Part shown: one piece after another, positions 31,914 through 40,534 of the stretch
Layout of the letters: every line of letters starts with the position of its first letter
Position numbering within the stretch: the first letter of the stretch is position 1
NCBI GenBank assembly: GCA_004764695.1
Contig: SMSO01000025.1
Location: 2,093,102-2,157,101, forward strand
Direction: 5' to 3'
DNA: 64,000 bases
DNA from: Schizochytrium sp. TIO01
Taxonomy: Eukaryota > Sar > Bigyra > Thraustochytrida > Thraustochytriidae
Notes under the pieces: model-generated
The model's database searches: none
Told to the model about the DNA's origin: nothing
The model's input: only the letters and a program-made list of their open reading frames with translations
Position numbers and translations under genes: made by a program

Positions 31914-34286
31914 CTACAAGCCTCTCAGGAGAGCGCGTACATTTACAGGGTTTCTGGTTCCGGAACTCGTACGGTAAAAGTGTTCAATAGGTATTGCAAG
32001 ATCTCGCATCGATCCCAATGTTTGTAGAGTAGCACGCACGGCCACACCTTCATCACTAGAGACTGAGATGTTGAAGTCTATAGGAAACGAACCAAGTGGG
32101 TCGCAATGCTCATTTACACACAGTAACGAAGAGCTATGTATTGACATAAAGTTGGCAGGAGCATTACGAACCACAACCTCCAGCGCAAGTTGATTATGCT
32201 GTACCTCATATAGCTCCATATGAGCGACTGTTGTAGAAGCATTGACAATAAGAGGTTCACTTATTGAGTTTTCCCATATCTGGCTATCTGCAGTAAGCAA
32301 AGCAACGAAGATTTTGGTTTCTTGACCTATTTTCATTCTCTCTGGATCAGAATATATGCTCTGAACATGGTTGTCGAACAGGAAATAGCATTGTGGCGGA
32401 GGATAAGAGAAGTTTTTGTGTCCGTATTGAAGACACAACTGTGCGCAGGGGTGTTTGGCTAGCATATCCTCTGAAGACACGCCCGAGATAAGCTCTACAC
32501 CTACCTTGAGAAGTAAATCCGGATGAAGAATGGGGGTTTCTATGCTATATGTCACTGGAAAATTATCAGGATGCAACGAGAGATTCGTTATTCCAGGACT
32601 GTCACATATGGAAGGGTTCCCCAAGCAGCTTAGCATATTTGATTTCTCATTGTTATACTTGGGGCACGCTGCAGTTCTCGAACGAACATATCCTCCCTCA
32701 GTATGAGACTTGTAGCCAAGCTTTTTACTCTTTGCATAGACTAGCCATGGAACAGACTTGTATGCCACAATGTGCTTTTGAACCCATGCTTCAATGATGA
32801 AATGATCTACTCCTTGTGGCATTCCCAACGTGTGTACAAGACGGAGTAATCGTTTTGCCCCTCGCTTCCGAATTATATATCCGTGGGACCCATAGCCAAG
32901 ACTTCTGCTTGTGCTAGGAAATGCTTCAACACCATCCCATACTGGAATTCCTGGAGAAAAAACTGCATCGCTATCAAACCCAAGCATCATGACATCCCAC
33001 CGTGGATCAGACATTGATAACGAATGGCCTGGACCCCCTTCCCACAAGTTAGCCACATCTTTTGCAAAGTAAAAATCATCCTCCAAAATGATGATACTAT
33101 CAAGATCAGTCAAGTCGGTTCGTTTCGATAGCTTTGTCCAAAGTAGAATGTGCGTTGCAGAGCACCCAAGGGCACCTTGGCGGAAACCGTGCCCTTTATA
33201 AGGGTTTCTTACCTTGAACCCATCTATACGAAACAAATTGCGAAGCTCAGCAGTAATAGCAAGTTCTTTTTGCCCATTGATAGCGCGGAACCGCTCGTGT
33301 TTAGGCCAGAGATTATCAAGACCTGCGGTGGGAAAGTTCTCACAAGCCTCTGGCCAGCGTTCGATATAGTCTTCATCCATATTGGCAACATAAACGTTGG
33401 CCACTTTTCCAATTGAATGCAGCGTTGTATTGGGGCTATCGCTCTGCATAATTTGGGGTTTTAAAACTGCAACAAAGAAATTCTCCTGTTCCAAGATGTG
33501 AAAACCGTGAACCTCAAACATTGCTTGTATTGCACTGGTAAGATCCCCAAGCACCACCACCTTGCCCATTGACGGGAGGCCTTGAGCAATTAGTTGGATA
33601 TCCAGATCTGTCACTTGAGTTTTAGTGACAACAAGGACTCTTGGTCGACGTTGTCGGAAGAGATCTGCCTTCAAGATAGTTTTGCTAATTGCCATGCACA
33701 ATGTTCCAGGGGCGTTTAAATAAGCTTGTGGCTCTTCATAGTTAATGAATGGAGAATCAAACAAAGTGATGCCGGAGTTATTGAGCCTCGCGAGCGTAAA
33801 ATCCCAAATGCATGAGTCCATGACATAGACACAGTCAAGCCAGAATGTTTTTCCAGGATTATCCCAGAATCTTTGAACTTCATCTCTTCGAAATGCAAAC
33901 ATACTTTGATAATATGAGAGGTCTTCAACCAGTATTTCTGAAGAGAGAGAAGTTAGTTTAGAAAGTTCCCTTTCTGCATAGCTCATCATGATGGATTCGT
34001 CAGCTTCTTCAAATCCTGTTGTGTGCAGCGTGATATAATCGACAACATCTCCTACCTTCCTCATTGGAATATTGAGACAAGAACGTTTCTCCAGCACGCT
34101 GACAAACGGCATCCACGCAGAGCCGCCCATCGGGTTGTCCTCGCAAGTAGCGTTTGAGTTGACAACAACCTCGCCACGAGTTTCGAGAATATTCGACCCT
34201 ACCAATAACAGCAGTATAGCTGTTGCAATTAGCACATCCCAATGGCCCCATCGCACCCATTTGCAGCGAGTTTTGGGCGCCTTCAT
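31914..34286 (-). CDS. GT6: GT25-family type II membrane glycosyltransferase (mosaic)
   Basis: 790 aa from the ATG at 34286; upstream the frame reaches only a GTG. It has a single anchor near residues 18-36 and an N-terminal domain diverged from GT1-5. The GT25 domain keeps VYVANMDED, GCSATH and EDD, but shows IERWPEACENFPT, SHGYIIRKRGAKRLL and GVDHFIIEAW in place of the GT4 forms. The linker is unique and includes extra cysteines. The first part of the C-terminal domain (SDPERMKIGQETKIFVALLT) resembles GT7/GT8, whereas the last ~100 residues are nearly those of GT4/GT5. That mosaic points to recombination or gene conversion. GAAGGCAAAC lies 45 nt upstream of the ATG. Confidence 0.9.
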   Translation of the reverse strand: MKAPKTRCKWVRWGHWDVLIATAILLLLVGSNILETRGEVVVNSNATCEDNPMGGSAWMPFVSVLEKRSCLNIPMRKVGDVVDYITLHTTGFEEADESIMMSYAERELSKLTSLSSEILVEDLSYYQSMFAFRRDEVQRFWDNPGKTFWLDCVYVMDSCIWDFTLARLNNSGITLFDSPFINYEEPQAYLNAPGTLCMAISKTILKADLFRQRRPRVLVVTKTQVTDLDIQLIAQGLPSMGKVVVLGDLTSAIQAMFEVHGFHILEQENFFVAVLKPQIMQSDSPNTTLHSIGKVANVYVANMDEDYIERWPEACENFPTAGLDNLWPKHERFRAINGQKELAITAELRNLFRIDGFKVRNPYKGHGFRQGALGCSATHILLWTKLSKRTDLTDLDSIIILEDDFYFAKDVANLWEGGPGHSLSMSDPRWDVMMLGFDSDAVFSPGIPVWDGVEAFPSTSRSLGYGSHGYIIRKRGAKRLLRLVHTLGMPQGVDHFIIEAWVQKHIVAYKSVPWLVYAKSKKLGYKSHTEGGYVRSRTAACPKYNNEKSNMLSCLGNPSICDSPGITNLSLHPDNFPVTYSIETPILHPDLLLKVGVELISGVSSEDMLAKHPCAQLCLQYGHKNFSYPPPQCYFLFDNHVQSIYSDPERMKIGQETKIFVALLTADSQIWENSISEPLIVNASTTVAHMELYEVQHNQLALEVVVRNAPANFMSIHSSSLLCVNEHCDPLGSFPIDFNISVSSDEGVAVRATLQTLGSMRDLAIPIEHFYRTSSGTRNPVNVRALLRGL

Positions 34287-34330
34287 CGCATCTGCGTAGT
34301 GAAACACGCAGCAAGACCAGGTGAACGCGA

Positions 34331-34340
34331 GTTTGCCTTC
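34331..34340 (-). promoter_or_regulatory. Conserved upstream element GAAGGCAAAC (GT6)
   Basis: The same ten bases precede GT8 (42963-42972) and, on the plus strand, GT9 (52774-52783). GAAGGCAGAC precedes GT3, GT4 and GT5. Spacing to the ATG is 45-60 nt in every case. Conservation across otherwise diverged leaders suggests a core promoter or leader element. Confidence 0.45.
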
Positions 34341-36605
34341 GACCTCACCAAATGCATAGTGTAATTAAAAGGAAGTCCCTATAGACAACTGTACAATAAT
34401 AGCACGATCACACTCAAATATGAAGGGAAACATTTATATATGACACATTTATATATTTATATATATATTGGTGATCCGTGACTAGCACTTAGAGTTTAAG
34501 CTAGTAGCTTTAAATCTTTTGCAAAAATGCATTTTCTACGGGGTCGAAGTGGGATTAAGTGGGTCTAAAACTAACCCGCGATCCAAGGACAACTCCTAAA
34601 CCATGCCCTTGGATGGGTAGCGCAATATAATAACAGTGCCTCTGGCGGGGCGGATATCACGATCGGCAATTCGTTTGCATTAAAAATAAAAAATAAACCT
34701 TGGATGATCCGAGCTCGTCGTGGATGGTACCACATTCATTATGTTTTTGAGGCGGCGAATGACCCGTTTACACCGCTGCCAGGGGAAAAGATCGTCTTCG
34801 TGAATAAGGCCAACGAATGACGCATCATTCGAGATGCCTTGGTTTTGACCCATCTTGCGAGCTTCTTGTCGAGGTTTCAATTTAGGCAAAAGCATAACAC
34901 CGGAGTCTTCACAGAGTCATAGTGCAAGCTGGCGGTGAATCTCGGTTGTTTAGGAGGGAGCGCAAGCCCAGCCTGCTGAAGTTTTCACGTTTGCTGATGT
35001 CTTTATAGATGGCAGCTGACTATATGGGCGTCTACACGAATGAATACTTTACTCATACAATCGTCCAATAATTATTATTACTTAGTGTCAATTTTAAAAA
35101 CTTATTAAAGACATAGTTCTCCTGTGATACTCAGGGTGACACTATGATAGAGTACAAGAAGTTTCATTCCGCCCACATGAACCTCTGTTAAATAGTACCT
35201 AGATAGGTAAGCTTACATTCTTTTTTGCACTTTTCACAAACTTTCTTTGCATCAACATAGCACTTTCAATTAATAGTCTTAGAAGACTCCTGTTCAGAGA
35301 TTACAATTTCACTTCTATCCCAGAATATTTAAAATTAGGTAAGAGACAACCTCTTAGTGAAAATTTTGTTGATTAAAATACTAAAACGATATCTTTCATC
35401 AATTTTTAAATTAAGAAAAATATGTAGGCCAATAGGTATACCTCGTCAAAAATATTGTCCTAGGTTTGTTTTAGCTATTAAAAAAAATATGTGTATATTT
35501 TTTCTTTAATGTTAAAAAAAAATAAAAAAATAAAAAAAAAATAGTAGTTTTATTATATTTTAAAACAAACCTAGGACTACTATGTTTTATATGCACATAT
35601 TCGCCTACATGTTTTTAATTTTTAGTTTGTCTCACGAGATAAAACCGACCACTTGCTCCTTTGACCTCGCGTAAAGTTTGCTTGTGACGTTCCGCAAACC
35701 ATCGAATGTTACTCCTTCACTCGTTTACGATATAAGTGAACTACGCCATCTTGAATTGAGTGATAATGACCAAAAACACTTTCGTAGAATGAAGTCGAGC
35801 CTTGGTTCTTGTGTGGCTGGTAGAACTCATCAAGTGACAAGACAAAACGGAGGAGATGCTGAGTTACAACATGCAATCATTACCCAATCAGCCTAACTAC
35901 GTAGGGGGGTCGAACTTTTTGTTTAAGTTTGTATGAAGCTTCACACCAGCTCAGACCAAAACTTGTACAACTGTCCTGCTCCCGTTTAACTTCACTTCTA
36001 GATGCCATCGGCTTTGACTTAGGCTGAATGTTGATTGTCTCCTATCATTTGGTCCTCTGACACTGTGAAGGAAAACTTCATGGTTTGGCAAGACTTTTCG
36101 CAATATCACATCCACAATTTTCAGACACTATTGTGCAAGCACATGCGCGTTTCCCTACCAACATGACGCAAACAGAACAACGCATATTCTTTTGGGATCT
36201 ATGCCCCCGCCTCTAGAGGGAGGCTCGTAGAAAGACCCCACTTCAGTCGGTTGCATGCACAGATCTGCTTCGTGCGAGCGAAGCTACTTTTACAAAACAG
36301 AAGTGACGTTGATGAAATAACCACGAACAAGCGATACATCAAAGAAGTATTAAGAATTTCTCAAAGTTCTATTGTCAGCTTACAAAGTTTTCCTTCTTGT
36401 TTTCAATACAACATAAACCAAGTAATATTCTTGTATATTTTCTTGCACTCCAAAGTTTTCATGGAAGCTTTATCAAGCTCGCAACTCGAGTCAAAGCAAT
36501 CAACCATTATGACGTTGTTCTTCTCAATAGATAGTAAACATTAACATAAGTAGAATAGGAAAATCTTTTCATACTTTACCGTATTATCTATTTTCCATCT
36601 CCACG
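34341..36605. other. GT6-GT7 spacer, no gene recognised
   Basis: About 2.3 kb, AT-rich. Small frames at 34680-34895, 35678-35896 and 36251-36544 have no recognisable features. The part right of about 36495 belongs to the block duplicated in GT7 and GT8. A foldback element lies at 35401-35640. Confidence 0.5.
35401..35640. mobile_element. Foldback / MITE-like inverted repeat
   Basis: Two arms are inverted relative to each other. The inner 17 nt are perfect (GTCCTAGGTTTGTTTTA at 35458-35474, with its complement at about 35560-35576). Imperfect pairing continues outward, with ATGTAGGC near 35422 against GCCTACAT near 35603 and AT-rich flanks. The ~85-bp centre is A/T homopolymer-like and has no ORF. 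It may be a small non-autonomous DNA transposon. I could not define a target-site duplication. Confidence 0.4.
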
Positions 36606-38981
36606 CTACAGCCCTCTCAACACAGCGCGCACGTTTACGAAATCAATCTCTCCTGAACTTGTACGATAAAAATGCTCTATGGGTATAGCAAGATCTCGTT
36701 CTGATCCTAATGTTTGTAAGGTAGCATTCACAGCCAAGCCTTCATTGCTAGAGACAGAAACGTTAAAGTCTACAGGAAATGACGCAAGTGGATCACAATG
36801 CTCATTCACACACAGCAATGATGAGCTGTGTATGGTCATAAAATTGGCAGGAGCATGCGAAATTACGACCTCCAGCTCAAGCTGATCGGGCTGGACCTCA
36901 TATAGTTCCATATGAGCAACTGTCGTAGAAGCATTGACAACAAGAGGTTCACTTATTGAGTTTTCCCATATCTGACCATCTGCAGTAAGCAACGCAACGA
37001 AGATTTTGGTTTCCTGACCTATTTGCATTCTCTTTGGATCGGAATATACGCTCTGAACATGGTTGTCGAACAGGAAATAGCATTGTGGCGGAGGATAAGA
37101 GAAGTTGTTGTGTCCATATTGAAGACAGAACTGTGCGCAGGGGTGTTTGGCGCGGAAATCCTCGACAGACACATCGGGAAAAAAGTCTAGACCTATGTCG
37201 AGAAGTAAATCCGGATGGAGAATCGGGTTTTGTATGGTATGCGAATCTGGGAGATTAGCAGGATTTAATGCGAGATTCATTTTTTTCGGGCCGTCGCTCA
37301 AAGATGTTTCTTTCTGGTTCTGTAGTTTAAATGTCCCACCTTGAGCATTTCGAGGACAGTGGGCAGTCTTGGAGTATACATAATCTTCATATGTCGTAGA
37401 TGGATATCCCGGAGATTGACTTTTTGAATATACTAGCCATGGGATAGATTTGTAGGCCACAATGTGATTCTGGACCCATGCTTCCATAACGATATGATCA
37501 TTGGATTGTGCCATCCCGAACGTGTGAATAAAATTGAGTAAGCGCTTCGCTCCTCGCTTCCGAAGCATATATCCGTGAGCTCCAAAACCAAAACTTCTAG
37601 AAGTGGTGGGGAAAGCTTCGACGCCATCCCATACCGGAATTCCTGGAATGAACCTAATATCGTTATAATAGCCAAGCATCATTACATCCCAGCGTGGATC
37701 AGACATTGACAACGAATGACCAGGCCCTCGCCTCCATAGATCAGCCACGTCTTGTACAAAGTAAAAATCATCCTCCAAAATGATGATGCTATCCAGGTCA
37801 CTCAAGTCAGTTCGTTTTGCCAATTTTGTCCACAGTAGCAAATGTGTTACGGCACACCCGAGTGTCCCCCGACGAAAACCATGATCGCTATAAGGATTTC
37901 TGGGACTAAACTCGTTGACTCGAAAAATATTCCGGAGCTCAAATGTAATAGCAAGTTCTTTACGCCCATTGATCGCACGAAATCGCTCGTGCTTAGGCCA
38001 GAGATCACCAAGACCTGCGGTGCGAAAGTTCTCACAAGCCGCTGGGTAGCGTGCGCTATAGTCGTCTTCCATGTTAGCAACGTAGACGTTGGCGATTTTC
38101 CCAATAGAGTTTTGAGAAGCGTTAATGCTGTCGCTCTCCATAGCCTGAGGTTTCAGAACTGCGACAAAGAAGTTGTCATGCTCGAACACATGGAAACCAA
38201 CAGCCTCAAATATTGATTGAGCTGTGCTGGTGAGTCTTCCGAGTATGACTAACTTGCCCATTGACGAAAGCCCATGAGCAAGCACGCGAATATCCAAATC
38301 TGCGACTTGACTTTCATCAATCACAATGACTCTCGGTCGACGCTGCCGGAAGATATCTACATTTACGACCGTTTTGCTAGCTGCTAAGCAAAGAGTTCCA
38401 GGAGAATCTAGATGACTTTGTGGTTCGTTATAGTTCACAAAAAGATATTCGAACAAAGTGATGCCAGAATTATTCAGTCTAGCCAACGAGACTTCCCAGG
38501 TGCACCTGTCTCTGATATACATGCAGTCAAGCCATAGAGCTGGCCCAGGGTTCTCCCAAAATTGTTGAACCTCCTCTCTTCGAACGCGCACCATCTTTTG
38601 AGCGTGGATAAGATCCTCTACGAGAGATTCTGGAGACTGAGAGGATACGTTGAGGAGGTTATTGGTCACAAAGTTGGTCATGAACGATCTGTCTAAAGAG
38701 AGAAATGCTGTGAAGTGCAGCTGTGCAACGCTGGTTACTCCCGCAACAACTTTCGCTGGAATGTTAAGACAAGACTGTCTCTCCAGTACGCTCTTGAACG
38801 GCATCCAAGCAGAGTCGTCCACCATGCTGCTGTTACCAGCAAGTTCTATGTTGCAAGCATGTTCACTATGACTTTGGACGATCGTTGATAGTATCATCAA
38901 TAGTGGTAGCAAAACTACCACGATCGCTGTATCCCGATAGCTCCATCGCACCAATCTCCAGCAATCTCTGATTGCCGCCAT
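36606..38981 (-). CDS. GT7: GT25-family type II membrane glycosyltransferase
   Basis: 791 aa from the ATG at 38981; the frame is open upstream only to a TTG. The anchor follows a Trp/Arg-rich tail (RLVRWSYRD). The N-terminal domain is clearly diverged from GT1-5 but co-linear with them. The GT25 motifs are VYVANMEDDYSARY, RAINGRKEL, GCAVTHLLLW, ILEDDFYF and AHGYMLRKRGAKRLL. The usual GVDWF is replaced by SNDHI, so the Asp remains while the aromatic is changed to His, which may alter the acceptor site. The linker contains SPGYPSTTYEDY. The C-terminal domain has CAQFCLQYGHNNFSYPPPQC. A recent duplicate of GT8. Confidence 0.9.
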   Translation of the reverse strand: MAAIRDCWRLVRWSYRDTAIVVVLLPLLMILSTIVQSHSEHACNIELAGNSSMVDDSAWMPFKSVLERQSCLNIPAKVVAGVTSVAQLHFTAFLSLDRSFMTNFVTNNLLNVSSQSPESLVEDLIHAQKMVRVRREEVQQFWENPGPALWLDCMYIRDRCTWEVSLARLNNSGITLFEYLFVNYNEPQSHLDSPGTLCLAASKTVVNVDIFRQRRPRVIVIDESQVADLDIRVLAHGLSSMGKLVILGRLTSTAQSIFEAVGFHVFEHDNFFVAVLKPQAMESDSINASQNSIGKIANVYVANMEDDYSARYPAACENFRTAGLGDLWPKHERFRAINGRKELAITFELRNIFRVNEFSPRNPYSDHGFRRGTLGCAVTHLLLWTKLAKRTDLSDLDSIIILEDDFYFVQDVADLWRRGPGHSLSMSDPRWDVMMLGYYNDIRFIPGIPVWDGVEAFPTTSRSFGFGAHGYMLRKRGAKRLLNFIHTFGMAQSNDHIVMEAWVQNHIVAYKSIPWLVYSKSQSPGYPSTTYEDYVYSKTAHCPRNAQGGTFKLQNQKETSLSDGPKKMNLALNPANLPDSHTIQNPILHPDLLLDIGLDFFPDVSVEDFRAKHPCAQFCLQYGHNNFSYPPPQCYFLFDNHVQSVYSDPKRMQIGQETKIFVALLTADGQIWENSISEPLVVNASTTVAHMELYEVQPDQLELEVVISHAPANFMTIHSSSLLCVNEHCDPLASFPVDFNVSVSSNEGLAVNATLQTLGSERDLAIPIEHFYRTSSGEIDFVNVRAVLRGL

Positions 38982-40534
38982 GGGCTTTGCAGACTCGTAA
39001 ATGCACAGAGACAACTGGTTGATTGTGATCTAAGTTTGGTTTGCCACGCCATTGACCTCAATTAGGATAAAGTGTGTTGTGATGTAATCTAAATTATAGA
39101 ATAATTTTTTTTTAAATAAGTTGTTGCTGTGCTGTTTATTGGTGCTTGTTTCCTGTATCATGTTTTATTTATATGTTGGTGGCTGTTGGTTGGCTGTCTT
39201 TTGCTTAGCTCGGGTTGGTTACTGTCAAGAAGTTTTTTTTTTTTTTTTTTAATTTCTTTTATAAATATATTCAGGTATTTGTTCCTCATTTTAAATATAG
39301 ATATGATTGAAGATAAATCTTTTTAATTTTAGCATTTTTTGTATTCCAAGAAAAAAACGTTCTGTTTTCAATTTTTTTTTTTTTTTACATTAAAAGATAC
39401 TATAAAAGGATCATGACTAAGATTATTCCATTTGGTACAACACCTCAAATGGCAGATTGCGCTGAAAAGAATCCTGCTTGAACTGGGAGTCCCCACTCCC
39501 ACTCTTGGCAATTTCCAGGCTTTAAAAAAAAAAAGACTATGCTGAAAAATCAATGTAGCTTAGTAGATAGTAACTAAAGCATAGATGTAGTTCAGTTTGC
39601 TCTTGATTCCATGCGCAGTTTCCTTATTCAGAGTATAAGCATATTCATAACCGTCGATTCAATTTAAATGGTCTTTCTCGATGAAGTTGATAATGCTCAT
39701 ATGTGGGTAAAACCTTCTGTTCTACCAAATAAACGTTTTTTTTTTTAAAAGTTGAAAGGAAAATAAAAGAAAAGACAAATGTGTAAGCTTTACTTCGAGA
39801 TCTTTTCTTTTTCTTTTCCTTGCACTGCATTACCAAATTTGAGTATTGATAATACCTTAAAGTAATTTAAATATGTATAGACTTATATAATGTACATATG
39901 GTTATATATTTGAAAAGGCCTATGCAAAATCTTGCTTTCATGATACAACCCGTATGTCGTTCATCATCTTGTTTATCAGACGTTGCGACCGCAGATCCTC
40001 TCCAAAGCTTATACTCTCCAGGTGCTTAAAATAAGTGACGAAGCTCAATAAAATTCTGTCAATCCAATGTCCTCAGCATTTGCCTTTCATACTCTCAGTT
40101 GACCTTTACTGTGATAATATAATTCAAGCTTCACTTTAGTTGATCTTGCTCAGGGTATTTCTTCAAAATTAAATTCTACAGGAAGAAAACAGAGGGTACT
40201 TTCAAAGCCGACCAAACTGCCAGTCCTTTTAATATTTAAATGTCTTTCAGTATAACTTGATATTGGCTATAATCTGCTTAGCTAGAACCGTTAGCAAACT
40301 TGCTTTTCACTGCTCAGGCTCTATGGTGCCAACTCGCAAACAACAATCCTGATTTTGCCGCTTCCACTCTTGTAAGGAAAGTCTTTACATAACACCTTTT
40401 ATCTTCGGTCGAAATCGAACCAAAGCAATCAACCATTATGACGTTGTTCTTCTCAATAGATAGTAAACATTAACATAAGTAGAATAGGAAAATCTTTTCA
40501 TACTTTACCGTATTATCTATTTTCCATCTCCACG
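38982..40534. other. GT7-GT8 spacer, no gene recognised
   Basis: The first ~65 bp (leader with TAGATCACAAT at 39022-39032) and the last ~110 bp (from about 40424) belong to the duplicated GT7/GT8 block. The middle ~1.4 kb is unique and AT-rich, with poly-T runs at 39232-39250 and 39370-39386 and no convincing frame. Confidence 0.6.
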
